Origin: Candidatus Poseidonia sp.
GTDB taxonomy: Archaea > Thermoplasmatota > Poseidoniia > Poseidoniales > Poseidoniaceae
Direction: 5' to 3'
Assembly (NCBI GenBank): GCA_030829545.1
Contig: JAURAI010000001.1
Span: 134,234-198,233 of the forward strand
Length of the DNA: 64,000 bases
Positions 1 to 9,100 of the stretch are shown in pieces; the first letter of the stretch is position 1; the number at the start of each line of letters is the position of its first letter. Below the pieces are notes generated by a model. The model was not told the DNA's origin. It searched no databases and saw nothing but the letters and a program-made list of their open reading frames with translations. A program made the position numbers and the translations under genes.

Positions 1-753
1 CTGGTCGGCCACATGCCTGAACAGGTGAGATGGCAAGGCAAAACTACGGTCAGGAACATTCTGCTTGAACTTGGGGAGATGCGAGGAACGGAAGGCCATC
101 GCATTGACGCCCTGCTCAACCTGGTCGGGCTTCACCATCGTCGAGACGAACAATTGGACAATCTCAGCCAAGGCATGCGTCAGCGTCTTTCCATAGCAGC
201 GGCATTGCTCGGCTCGCCCAAGGTTCTGCTGCTGGATGAACCCTTCAACGGACTAGATCCGGTCGCAGCACAGGCCTTCACCGAATTGATTCAACGCCTT
301 GCAAACAAAGGCGTCAGCATCGTCATCTCGTCACACATGGTTGCCCAATTGGGCGGAGTCATTGACCGAATCGGCCTGCTGCATCGTGGTCAACTCCTCG
401 ATGAAGGCCCACTTGGAGATGTCGAAACAAGATTGGCACTCAACGGTCGTTACACCGTGGCTGGAACGGGCGAAGTGGACCTCGAAGAATCACTGAAGGG
501 CATTGAACTAGACCGAATTGAGCATGAATCTGATGAAGATGGTTGGAGCTTGACCTTTAGGGGAGAGTCACAAGAGGTTTTGCAGGCCTTGCTTTCAAAC
601 GACGTTGCTCTTTCTTCTTGGGCACCTGTTGCACCTAATTTGGTCGAGTGGTTATGCGCCGCAACTGGAATGGATGTTCAAGACATTTCTTTGGAAGTAG
701 CCTCTTCTGCAATGTTGCCAATGCGTACCGTGGAGGTGGGCGAAGATGAGTGA
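1..753 (+). CDS. ABC transporter ATP-binding protein (5' end outside window)
   Basis: The nucleotide-binding subunit of an ABC transporter, which would hydrolyse ATP in the cytoplasm to drive the permease encoded next. The frame is open from base 1, so the start and Walker A loop lie upstream of the window. Visible motifs are the Q-loop region (MPEQ, bases 13-24), an ABC signature of the form LSQGM (163-177), Walker B VLLLDEP (223-243) followed by GLD, and the switch histidine in SSH (328-336). About 90 further residues after the core form a C-terminal extension like those of ABC-2 export ATPases. It overlaps the permease gene by 8 bp, which implies translational coupling. The substrate cannot be told from sequence. 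Confidence 0.92.
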   Translation: MVGHMPEQVRWQGKTTVRNILLELGEMRGTEGHRIDALLNLVGLHHRRDEQLDNLSQGMRQRLSIAAALLGSPKVLLLDEPFNGLDPVAAQAFTELIQRLANKGVSIVISSHMVAQLGGVIDRIGLLHRGQLLDEGPLGDVETRLALNGRYTVAGTGEVDLEESLKGIELDRIEHESDEDGWSLTFRGESQEVLQALLSNDVALSSWAPVAPNLVEWLCAATGMDVQDISLEVASSAMLPMRTVEVGEDE

Positions 754-1576
754 TTTCGGACGAATCCGAAGCATCGCTGCTCGCATACGGCGTGAACGCC
801 TCTTTGGTATCCGCATGAACATCATGCTCCCCATCCTTCTCCTGTTTTTACCGGGAATGGCGTGGGGCTTTTCTGACCCCAACATCATCTTGCCAGGCGG
901 TCATCAGCCGTCCACTGCCATGGAAGTCCTGTTCTATGCATCTCTCGGCGTTGTATTCGGGGCAACCATGTGTGCCGTTCTGCTCTCCTTTGACGGCGTG
1001 AGCAGGGACCGAGCAAGTGGAATGTTGGAAGTTCGACTTGCACAACCGATGCCTCGTCGGCATCAGGCAACCGCGTTGGTGTTGGGATATTTGCAAAGTA
1101 TTCTCATTCCGGTCTACGGGCTCATGGTGCTGTGCCTCGTCATCGTTCGTATCCGCATGGGCGAGTGGACGAATCTGCAGGAGACCTTGGTTTACTTTGT
1201 ATCGACGGGACTCATTCTTTTGTGGTACACACTCTTTGCTCTGCTTGCTTCGACCACTGCAAAAGAACAGGGTACAGCAGTTGCCTTTGGAGTTGGCGTT
1301 TGGTTCTTTTTCACCTTTCTTTGGGCCTTGGTGACGACGATGGTTGCCTATGCTTCAGGTGTTGCAGTTGGTGAAGCCAATGACCCTGCATGGGTGGCTT
1401 TGGAGGGAGCACTTGACTTGCTTTCGCCCAATGGCGTGTATCATCATCTCTTGGAAACGCAACTTCCAACCGTTGACCGTGGTGTTCCGATTTGGCAAAC
1501 GTGGGCTGCAGCAATCGCGTGGACGGTTCTGCCTTGGTGGGCGCTTCAAAGGCGCATGGAAGCACTCGTTCCTTGA
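746..1576 (+). CDS. ABC-2 type transporter permease
   Basis: A 276-residue membrane protein, the likely channel partner of the ATPase whose stop codon it overlaps by 8 bp. About six hydrophobic segments can be picked out, near residues 28-45, 58-82, 110-136, 146-168, 175-203 and 248-266. The basic N-terminus and a short stretch containing DRASGMLEV between the second and third segments are typical of ABC-2 exporter permeases such as the CcmB, NosY and drug-export types. No substrate-specific motif is visible. The next gene encodes a secreted protein and could be cargo or an accessory part, but that is only positional inference. Confidence 0.85.
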   Translation: MSDFGRIRSIAARIRRERLFGIRMNIMLPILLLFLPGMAWGFSDPNIILPGGHQPSTAMEVLFYASLGVVFGATMCAVLLSFDGVSRDRASGMLEVRLAQPMPRRHQATALVLGYLQSILIPVYGLMVLCLVIVRIRMGEWTNLQETLVYFVSTGLILLWYTLFALLASTTAKEQGTAVAFGVGVWFFFTFLWALVTTMVAYASGVAVGEANDPAWVALEGALDLLSPNGVYHHLLETQLPTVDRGVPIWQTWAAAIAWTVLPWWALQRRMEALVP

Positions 1577-1620
1577 AGAAAAAGGCAATTCTTCATGAAG
1601 GCGAAAGACCACGCCCGTCT

Positions 1621-3582
1621 ATGACACGCCGCTCGCTCTCTCTGCAAATCGCCTCGTTGGCCCTCACGCTGCTGATGGTTTTGGTCACGACCTCGCCCCT
1701 TATGACGTCCAACTTGGATGAGCAACCACTCGTTCTTCCTACCGAGGGACGACAAGATACGCTCGACGTTGACTGCAGCGGATATTCCTTTGAGGATCTC
1801 TTTGAATACGACTTCGCATTGTTTGAGCTTGACATTCTTGACGACTGGGCAACCGGTGATATGTATGCAAATGCATGGGTCAACGGCTCGAACTCTGCCA
1901 TTGTGCGTGACAACCTTGACGGGCTCTTTGAAGGTCTGCCGGGTGGCGATAACGAGTGGATCAGTACCGATGAGCGAGATGCTGTCCGAAGTATTGGACC
2001 AAAATGCATTGCTGACATGGAAACACGACTCGGAATGCGTGAGGGTATTCCTCATTCGGGTGGTGTTGATTGGAACGATTTTGAATTCGTTGAGGCTGGA
2101 ATCGGACTCGACGAGGTCAACCTTGTTCCCGAGGGGCATCCTGATGCTCGCACTTGCACCAACTTTGGTGCAGAACAAGGTTGCAAAGAGGTCCCTACCT
2201 CAACCACCGATGATTTGGAAATCAGCCTCTTTGTCAAGGATGGAGAAAATAACAACGTGCGATGGGACCAACTCCCCAACAGCGGCTCGTCAAACTTCAC
2301 GCTCGCCATGAACATCACCAACATGAGCGACGCTGCCCTTGTTGTGACATTCCCTGTACTTCAGGGTCTGCGGATGTACGATTTCCGAGTTACCGACAAC
2401 AGCCCTGACAGCGGATTAAACTGTGATTACATCAACGAACCGTCGTTCATGTATCTCCCCGATGGAAGCCTCCAAGTGACACAATTGGTCAACTTCGACC
2501 GAACCCAATGGACCCTTGAATGTGCGATGTTTATGGATTTCACCACGCAAATCCCCGAAACGAACGACATCCCCGTTTGGTCATCAACTGCACCCGTCAA
2601 CGGCACGCGAATCGCCACCGGTGGGACTGGAACAACGGTATTCACCCCCGCTGATGTTGGCAATGCATGGGCGAGTGATGACGACGGTTGGTCACTCGAT
2701 TGCACCTTTGATGAAGAAGGATGGTCGGTTTCTACCAACGTTTTGGGCGACTTCCTTGTTGCTCAACCTGCGACCTCATCGATCTCTGAGGCAACCTGCA
2801 CCATCGTGGACCCCTTGGGAGCTACCGACGAAAATGATTCTCGCACCTGGACCTTTGGGACCCTCTTCACGGCTACTGGAACGGTGGATGATGACGGTGA
2901 AAATGCTCGCCTTACCATCACCTCTTCCGGACTTGCGAATGAATTTATTTTCACGCCCCGTGCCCTCCAAGGTGGACAACTTGGTGGAGTAAATGACGCA
3001 GTTACCGTCAGTTCAAGTGCACCCTCAACCATCGCAGTTAGCCTCAACAACATTCGACCAGGGTCGTTTACCATCACGGGTGTCGCCGAAGCAACCAACA
3101 TGATCGATTTCACCGTTGACATGGACTTGAACCTCGCAAAACCAAATTCCCCACCCGTCATCACTGTTGCCGTAAATTTCGACGGAGAGAACGCGACCTG
3201 GGACGATAAACAGCAGAAGTTCGAATTGTACGGACTCGTGAATGACCCCGATCTTGAAGGAGTGAGCATGAGTTTGACCATTTGTGGAGCAGAGTACCAA
3301 GGTTTTGTGATTGACAATATCAACTGGAATGTGGAAGTTTCGACCGCCATCTGCATGGCCAATGGTCTCACAGATTACGATGTGGTTATTACGGCGACGG
3401 ACGATTCAGGAGCTTCAACTCAACTTACCGTCGAAGTCCAAGACCCAATGATCAACGACGCCCCAGTTCCCGTAAACCCTGTCACAGGCGAGCCAGATTC
3501 TTCTCTTCCATTCCCCTCCTTTTTGGCAACCTTAGCCATGCTCGGGGCTGCACTTATCCTTCGCCGTAGGAGCGAGGAATAA
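1621..3582 (+). CDS. Secreted surface protein with C-terminal membrane anchor, unknown function
   Basis: A 653-residue exported protein of unknown role. I start it at the ATG at 1621, where a basic MTRRS stretch leads into a hydrophobic signal segment (about residues 8-28); an in-frame TTG further upstream lies inside the permease gene and would bury the signal. The body is rich in Asp, Asn, Thr and Ser with few Lys, as in extracellular beta-rich proteins of marine archaea. The C-terminus carries a sorting-like tail: a Pro/Ser stretch, a hydrophobic helix (FLATLAMLGAALIL) and then RRR, resembling PGF/PEF-CTERM-type anchors. It starts 44 bp after the ABC permease, so it may share that operon. 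Confidence 0.8.
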   Translation: MTRRSLSLQIASLALTLLMVLVTTSPLMTSNLDEQPLVLPTEGRQDTLDVDCSGYSFEDLFEYDFALFELDILDDWATGDMYANAWVNGSNSAIVRDNLDGLFEGLPGGDNEWISTDERDAVRSIGPKCIADMETRLGMREGIPHSGGVDWNDFEFVEAGIGLDEVNLVPEGHPDARTCTNFGAEQGCKEVPTSTTDDLEISLFVKDGENNNVRWDQLPNSGSSNFTLAMNITNMSDAALVVTFPVLQGLRMYDFRVTDNSPDSGLNCDYINEPSFMYLPDGSLQVTQLVNFDRTQWTLECAMFMDFTTQIPETNDIPVWSSTAPVNGTRIATGGTGTTVFTPADVGNAWASDDDGWSLDCTFDEEGWSVSTNVLGDFLVAQPATSSISEATCTIVDPLGATDENDSRTWTFGTLFTATGTVDDDGENARLTITSSGLANEFIFTPRALQGGQLGGVNDAVTVSSSAPSTIAVSLNNIRPGSFTITGVAEATNMIDFTVDMDLNLAKPNSPPVITVAVNFDGENATWDDKQQKFELYGLVNDPDLEGVSMSLTICGAEYQGFVIDNINWNVEVSTAICMANGLTDYDVVITATDDSGASTQLTVEVQDPMINDAPVPVNPVTGEPDSSLPFPSFLATLAMLGAALILRRRSEE

Positions 3583-3631
3583 ACCGACACAACCAAAAGG
3601 CAGCGCTCGCGGGGCGCAGTTGGGGATACGT

Positions 3632-4771
3632 ATGTTTACGGGCACTGTTGAGGCACGAAGTCACGAAGGTGGCCTTCTCGTCCATTTTGATGGGTCTTCA
3701 CCAGCCCTCAATGCAATTGTAATTCTAGCAGAAGATGGCACCTACATCGGAAAGGTCGATGGTGTCATTGGAAATACGAACCACCCACTTGCCCACATTG
3801 GCCACGTTGATCGCAAACTCGATCTTGATACTGTGATGGGTGCACAAGTCAGCATCCGAGCAAAGAAGCCTCGTCCTGAACGTGAGCGCTCAAACGATCG
3901 AAACGACGCTCCACGCCGTGATGACCGAAGAAATAACCATCGTAGCGACCGAAACGATTCGGGACGAGACCGTGGTTCATTCCCCCGACACGACAGCGGA
4001 GGTCAACGACCCAATCATTACGACAATCACGGTGATAACGACTGGGATTGTCCCAAGTGTAACAACTCCAATTTCGCACGCAGGACCGTGTGCAATCGTT
4101 GCGAAGAACCCCGCCCGGGTGGCGGTGGAGGCGGTCAACGCCAAGGCCGAAACAACGATTTCCAGCGCCGTGATAGGAACAGTGGTGGAGGTCGTGAAAC
4201 CTTCAACGATAACGATTGGACTTGCCCTGAATGCAAGAACTCCAATTTCTCCTTCCGACAACAATGCAACCGTTGTGAAGCTCCTCGCCCTGGTGGCGGT
4301 GGTGGCGGTGGTGGACGATCAAATTCACGTCCCTCAGGCGGTGGCGGAGGCTATCGTGACCGAAACAGCGGCGGAGACCGACGAGACGGTGGCGGAGGCT
4401 ATCGTGACCGAAACAGCGGTGGAGACCGACGGGGCGGTGGCGGAGGCTATCGTGACCGAAACAGCGGCGGAGACCGTCGAGGTTCATCTGACCGAGGCGG
4501 CGGTGGCGGAGGCTACCGGGACCGAAACAGCGGCGGAGACCGTCGAGGCTCATCTGACCGAGGCGGCGGTGGCGGAGGCTACCGGGACCGAAACGGCGGC
4601 GGAGACCGTCGAGGCTCATCTGACCGAGGCGGCGGTGGCCGAGACCGTCGAGGTGGGCAAGGCAACAGCGGTGATTACCGCAAGGCGAAAGGAAAGCGCT
4701 CAGGCCATGCACATAACCGTCCACCACGTGATTTATTCCAGCGCAAATTTGAGCGCCAAGATGAGGACTGA
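3632..4771 (+). CDS. Gar1-like protein with two RanBP2-type zinc fingers and RGG-type repeat tail
   Basis: A 379-residue predicted RNA-binding protein. Residues 1 to about 75 resemble the Gar1/Naf1 beta-barrel of H/ACA pseudouridylation RNPs, with the diagnostic GKVDGVIG stretch followed by an NHPLAHI segment where Gar1 has its Pro-Tyr core. Two RanBP2-type fingers follow at about 136-163 and 194-221, each with the pattern DW-x-CP-x-C-x2-SNF-x6-C-x2-C. The rest is Gly/Arg-rich, with five GGYRDRN units, and ends in a basic segment (KAKGKRSGHAHNR). Archaeal Gar1 is normally under about 100 residues with no such parts; eukaryotic GAR1 has glycine-arginine tails, and RanBP2 fingers plus RGG occur in FUS, EWS and TAF15. 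I use the ATG at 3632; a TTG lies 12 bases upstream. The Gar1 assignment rests on short motifs and could instead be a generic RNA-binding barrel. Confidence 0.75.
   Translation: MFTGTVEARSHEGGLLVHFDGSSPALNAIVILAEDGTYIGKVDGVIGNTNHPLAHIGHVDRKLDLDTVMGAQVSIRAKKPRPERERSNDRNDAPRRDDRRNNHRSDRNDSGRDRGSFPRHDSGGQRPNHYDNHGDNDWDCPKCNNSNFARRTVCNRCEEPRPGGGGGGQRQGRNNDFQRRDRNSGGGRETFNDNDWTCPECKNSNFSFRQQCNRCEAPRPGGGGGGGGRSNSRPSGGGGGYRDRNSGGDRRDGGGGYRDRNSGGDRRGGGGGYRDRNSGGDRRGSSDRGGGGGGYRDRNSGGDRRGSSDRGGGGGGYRDRNGGGDRRGSSDRGGGGRDRRGGQGNSGDYRKAKGKRSGHAHNRPPRDLFQRKFERQDED
4331..4660 (+). repeat. Tandem Gly/Arg-repeat coding units in the Gar1-like gene
   Basis: Five in-frame units encoding GGYRDRN followed by S or G and GGDRR. 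Taking the CTAT/CTAC codon step as landmark they begin at 4351, 4399, 4447, 4513 and 4579, so the first steps are 48 bp (16 codons) and the later ones 66 bp (22 codons, with GSSDRGGGG added). The near identity of the DNA suggests recent unequal duplication, so unit number is likely to vary between strains. Confidence 0.9.
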
Positions 4772-4785
4772 AGGAGTCGAGTTAC

Positions 4786-5820
4786 TTGAGTGCTGAAACG
4801 CATTACTTGGACGCCCTTGAAGCACTTGATGATGGGCGACGTGAGGATGCGAGGATAGAAGCCAAGAAAGCAACCGACGCTGACCCCGAGCATCTTGAGG
4901 CATGGGGAGTTTACGTTGATGCATGTCTGCCTCCAATGGGCCAGCCACCGTCAATGATTGAAGCCGCTCAAGCACTTGCTGCCATTCGACGTATTCTCGC
5001 TCTTGACCCAGTCCGAATGGATATGTGGGTTCGTGGAGGCCGAATTCTCGCTGATGAACTTGGTATGCTCCATGACGCATTGCACTGGTGGCAAGACTGT
5101 CGCCAATATGCTCCGGATGAAGTAACGCCAATCGTGGAGATGGCCTCGATTCTCGCCGACATGGGCGAGTACAGCAAGGCACAGGAGCGCCTGCAGTCCA
5201 TCTTGGATGAGAACATGGATGTCGGAATGACGCAATTTCGTAAAATCAATTCGCTGCTGCAACTCGTTCGTGCTGCTGCAACTCAACAAGAAAAGGAAAT
5301 CTTTCGTCCCTATGAAAAACACCATGATGGCTGGCAGGCTATCGCCCAGAAAATGGGTAAACCCCCGATGTCAGAGAATTTCATATTCCTCATCACAACC
5401 GTTCCAGTTCTGCTTCTTGTGATCTATTTTTCCTCGCAATTTGCCTCGGGAGGATGGGGCCCCTTTTGTTTGAACACCGTTGCAATCATGTTCATCGTTC
5501 TTCTTGGGATTCGAAATGCAAAACGGTGGTTCCAAATCATCAATCGCCCGGCATTCAATCTCTTGCGTGCCATGAATTTTGAAGCAGCAACGGGATACAC
5601 CGTGATTCCAGAAGACATGCGAACCTCGGTTCTCTACGTTTACATCATGCAACGAAAGCCGCTGGCTTGGCAAGAGCGTACGCTCAAGGTCATTGACAAG
5701 GGAACGAAGTTGCCTAAAAATTGGAGGCTACGACTCCCTGATTTCGAAGCACATATCGTTGAAGAAACACAAGAGCAATTCTGGTCTGAAGAATCCCTTG
5801 AAGCGTACGAAGAAGAATGA
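4786..5820 (+). CDS. Membrane protein with TPR-like N-terminal half
   Basis: A 344-residue protein of unknown role. Residues 1 to about 165 look like helical tetratricopeptide-type repeats, with Ala/Leu-spaced helices and phrases such as ALEALDDGRREDARIEAKKA and DMGEYSKAQERL. Two hydrophobic segments follow (about 202-220 and 225-243), then a roughly 100-residue acidic-ended tail. The start is TTG at 4786, chosen because a GGAG Shine-Dalgarno lies nine bases upstream and there is only a 14-base gap from the Gar1-like gene, implying one transcript. Two membrane helices place both the repeat domain and the tail on the same side, probably the cytoplasm. The repeats would mediate protein contacts; no partner can be named. 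Confidence 0.75.
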   Translation: MSAETHYLDALEALDDGRREDARIEAKKATDADPEHLEAWGVYVDACLPPMGQPPSMIEAAQALAAIRRILALDPVRMDMWVRGGRILADELGMLHDALHWWQDCRQYAPDEVTPIVEMASILADMGEYSKAQERLQSILDENMDVGMTQFRKINSLLQLVRAAATQQEKEIFRPYEKHHDGWQAIAQKMGKPPMSENFIFLITTVPVLLLVIYFSSQFASGGWGPFCLNTVAIMFIVLLGIRNAKRWFQIINRPAFNLLRAMNFEAATGYTVIPEDMRTSVLYVYIMQRKPLAWQERTLKVIDKGTKLPKNWRLRLPDFEAHIVEETQEQFWSEESLEAYEEE

Positions 5821-5938
5821 AACACGCACCCGCAGTGCAATCTTCAACCTCGGCGTGGTCTTCCTCAGCCTGAATCCATTTCAGGACCATCACTGCAAGT
5901 TGTCTCTATGCAAGTCCTGCAATCTCAACTTCTCTGAT

Positions 5939-5952
5939 GATGTGATCACATC
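5939..5952. promoter_or_regulatory. Perfect 14-bp palindrome GATGTGATCACATC
   Basis: A perfect dyad in the convergent intergenic region, centred on TGATCA. It resembles the core of a homodimer-type regulator site, but it lies downstream of both flanking genes and so is not placed as a promoter operator. It could instead be part of a terminator or RNA fold. Confidence 0.4.
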
Positions 5953-5959
5953 TTGCGAT

Positions 5960-6019
5960 ACGCATGCCTCGTTTCCTTGAGCCATCTTGCGTTTTGGGGG
6001 AGCGAACACGGGCATGCGT
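5960..6019. repeat. 9-bp inverted repeat with 42-base loop
   Basis: ACGCATGCC at 5960-5968 is the exact reverse complement of 6011-6019. If transcribed from either side this could close a stem-loop. No second helix that would identify a known RNA family was found by eye. Confidence 0.35.
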
Positions 6020-6154
6020 GGTCTTGACTATCCGAACATCGAGTAACCTATGCGGAAGAACTGACACCTGCAAAGGCGCAACGGTTGGACTGGTCCAGCG
6101 CGAGCTCATCGCGATGACACTGGCACCAACGTGGTCCGTTACGGCCTACGAAGT

Positions 6155-9100
6155 CTACTGCTGGGACTGCGCATACTGTATTGCATACTGTTGCGCATAG
6201 GCTGCTGCGGTAGCAGCATCGTAACCCTGACCAACAAATTGCTGGTAGTATTGCTCGTAAATCGCTTGGTCAAAGGCAGCGGCGGCTGGTTGAGCAGCAA
6301 CTGGTTCAGCGGCTGCTGCTGGTTGAGCGGCTGCACCACCGACATATTGCTGAGCAAAGGCCCTCGCAGTTTCCTCAGGATATCCTTGAGCGATCAATTG
6401 TTGGACGTATTGTTCTGTCGGGTCCAAAGCGTCAGCTCCAAAGGCATTCTCCATACCGAAAGCATCGTCCTTTTGCGATCCATTACGCATGAACATGAGG
6501 GTAGCGCCAACAATCAGACCGATAATGGCGATGATAACGATGATCAACGTTGAGTCGAGACCACCAGCATCGCCTTGTGTGTCATCGGTTGGGTTGGAGT
6601 TATCAGTCCACAAACCGGTCGTTGGGTCGAAGGACCAAGCACCACTCCATTGACAATCGCCGTTGGCATCGAGGATAAATTCTCCACCTGCTGCTTCTGC
6701 TTGAGGGTCAATTTCAATTCCTGGACAAGCAGGGAGATTGATTTCAATCCACTTGATGGTGACCCAGCGCTCGTTCGGGTAATCGCCTTCGTAGTACTTG
6801 ATGAAGACACGTTGTGACTTCGAAACGTTGGTGTAGAGGCTGTCAACGTTGAGTGTAATCTCAAAGCGGTCGTTGTCGCCCATAGCGTTACTCTTGCCCC
6901 AAAGACCCAATTCGCTCATGTTGTACTTCATGATCGAGGAAGCCGTGAAATCATCTTCGAAGAATGCTGCTTCGACGTAAACTTCACTGGTTTCAGCACC
7001 CGAGAGAACAGTTCCAGAAATCGTCAAAGTATCGTCTTCAAATTTGGAATTGTTCAATTGGACGTTGTCCCATTGAATCGCTGGTTCTTCGTCACCAAAG
7101 CCCTCGGGTACAACAACGAAATACATTCGGTGCTTTTCTGAGAACTTACCTGCACTGTCATAGACGATAAGTTCGATACGAATTTGATTTTCAGTAGTAC
7201 CGGTTGAATCCACTGTCTGGTTCTTGAACTTGTAGGACCATTGACCATTACTTGCGGCAGTTTGCGTGAAGGTGTGACCGTCGAGGTCGAACGAATCATC
7301 GCCGTATGGCGCATCAAAGAGAACCTTCCACTCATAACTTTCAATGCCGTTGCCTTCCAATGAATCTGCGTCAGAAGAGTTGCTGGCATCAAAGTGAATC
7401 ACAAGTTCTGCATCATCGCCTTCACCTTCGAGGATGATGCGATGGATGTCCCATTCCTTGTTGGACACCGTCTTGGTTCCAATGAACTCAACATTGTCTT
7501 GGTATTCGGTTCGAATGTCAACCACAGCATCTGCTTCGGGTCGGAACTCGTCAGCATAAACGTCGTTGGTCTCGACGGTGACGTCGATGGTTCGTGCGTG
7601 ACCATGAGCGTCATGGAGCATCAGAGTGATGTGCCACTGCTCGCCTTGTGCGCAGCCTGTTTGAGAAGCAAGGTCAGCCTTACAGAAGGTCATGGAAGGT
7701 GAAGCGTCGCTGCTTTCTCCAAGCACGCCTGAAGCCAAGGTGCTGCCGTCCCAGTTGGTTGGGCCGTCGATGACCCAATCGGTGATCATGGTCTCCGTGG
7801 TATCGGTTGTGAAGCCAAAGTTCAGCGTAGCATCACTCTTCATGTAGCGCAATGCATACTTTCCTGTGCTTGGGTCGATGCCTGGGACATCGCCGTTGAT
7901 GGTCAAATCAAGACCGTTGCCCAGTGTACCAAATCCGTTAGGATAGGGTGTGACTTGGTAGGAAAGGAGATTGCCCAGCATTGGGAAGGTGGAGCTGTCA
8001 GCACGCTCGGAGTGGGTTGCTACGTCAATGGTTGACACGATGAGGCCACCGGAGAAATAACTGCAAACGCCGAGTACGGTGTCTTGGATGTCTTCAGTGG
8101 AACGAATCAATCGCTGGAAGTAACCGCCCTCTTCCATGTAGCCATCACATGTGCCTGGCACGTTAGTGGTGCTCACAGACTTGGTGTTGAGCACGGCTTG
8201 TGCAACACCTGAGTTAGCGTCAAATCCTTGGAAAGCGTTGACGTCAATGTTCTCCATGACTGGGTGGTAAGGGTCAGCAAGGTCCATGGTGGAGTAGGTG
8301 ACCTGTGTTTCTGCAGTGTCACGGCTTTGAACGTCAAGGCCGAATGGAAGACGGCCTGCAAGACCTTGGTCGAGACCGTAAATCTGACTTCCTAACGGAC
8401 CCAAGTGAGCTTGGACTGTTCCACCAGCAGACATGAAGTTCTCAAGAACGGTACGACGTGCGGGCTCTCCGATGTATTGGTAATATCCATCGCCACCGAA
8501 TTGGGTATCCTTTGCAACCAAGACATCTTGCCAAGGCAGGATGATCTTGTCGTAGTGGGTGAACCAACCTGCATCAAAGTAGGTGCTCCAATCGTTGATT
8601 TCAAATTGGGTATAGCTCATGTTGAGAATAGCCAAATCTTGCTTGATAGCCGTTGTGCGCGACGATGTGTCGGAAAGAATGGCAATGTCGACTTGGTTGG
8701 CGAAGGTGGCGTGGAAGTACCGTACGTTACCAGTTTCGCTACCGTCAGCAAGTTCACCGTAGAAACTGATGTTGTAGGTGTGGCCGTCTTGCCATCCGTT
8801 CCATGGCGTAAAGGTGACATCGGTCTTTTCTTGGTTTTCCAAGGTGACGGCTGGTCCTGAACTCACGATGTGAGCTTGGCTGCCGTCTGCCATGTCAGTG
8901 ACTTCCATGTAGAAGAGGTAGTCTCCTGCGAGGACACCGTTGGTAGCCTGGAACTCCCATGAATGGGTCAAAGCACCATCAATAGGTAGGACACAAGGCA
9001 AGGTTTGATCACTGTGGCAAGCAAGTGTGTCGGGCTTACCAATGGAGATGTCAACAGACTCTACGTTGAAAATCACACGCTCGATGTTGTTCGCCGTAGA

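Larger units (their letters stand above)
5821..6154. other. Intergenic region between convergent genes with inverted repeats
   Basis: A 334-bp gap between two genes that converge on it. I see no credible protein gene: the frames present lack a ribosome site and show no family motif. It holds a perfect 14-bp palindrome (5939-5952) and a 9-bp inverted repeat (5960-5968 with 6011-6019), so it may contain terminators or a small structured RNA. There is no long T-run on either strand that would make a standard archaeal terminator obvious. Confidence 0.6.

Noticed and set aside
4331-4660. Array-like short repeats that could be taken for CRISPR
   Set aside because: The units are in frame, encode Gly/Arg repeats inside a long gene, differ in step size and have no unique spacers.
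3840-4796. Long alternative plus-strand frame within the Gar1-like gene
   Set aside because: It is Thr/Val/Ala-rich repeat nonsense made by the same DNA repeats in another frame; the zinc-finger frame has clear domain logic.
5931-5990. Possible box C/D guide RNA (TGATGATG)
   Set aside because: There is no convincing D and D' box at the right spacing; the C-like box overlaps the palindrome.
5996-6110. Possible SRP or other stable RNA in the convergent gap
   Set aside because: A GCGGAAGAACTGACACC stretch is loosely like an SRP core, but the matching strand and the GGAAG/AGCAG loop are missing.
5964-6553. Plus-strand frames opposite the end of the giant surface protein
   Set aside because: They mirror the Ala/Gln codons of the minus-strand gene, have no ribosome site and show no family motif.
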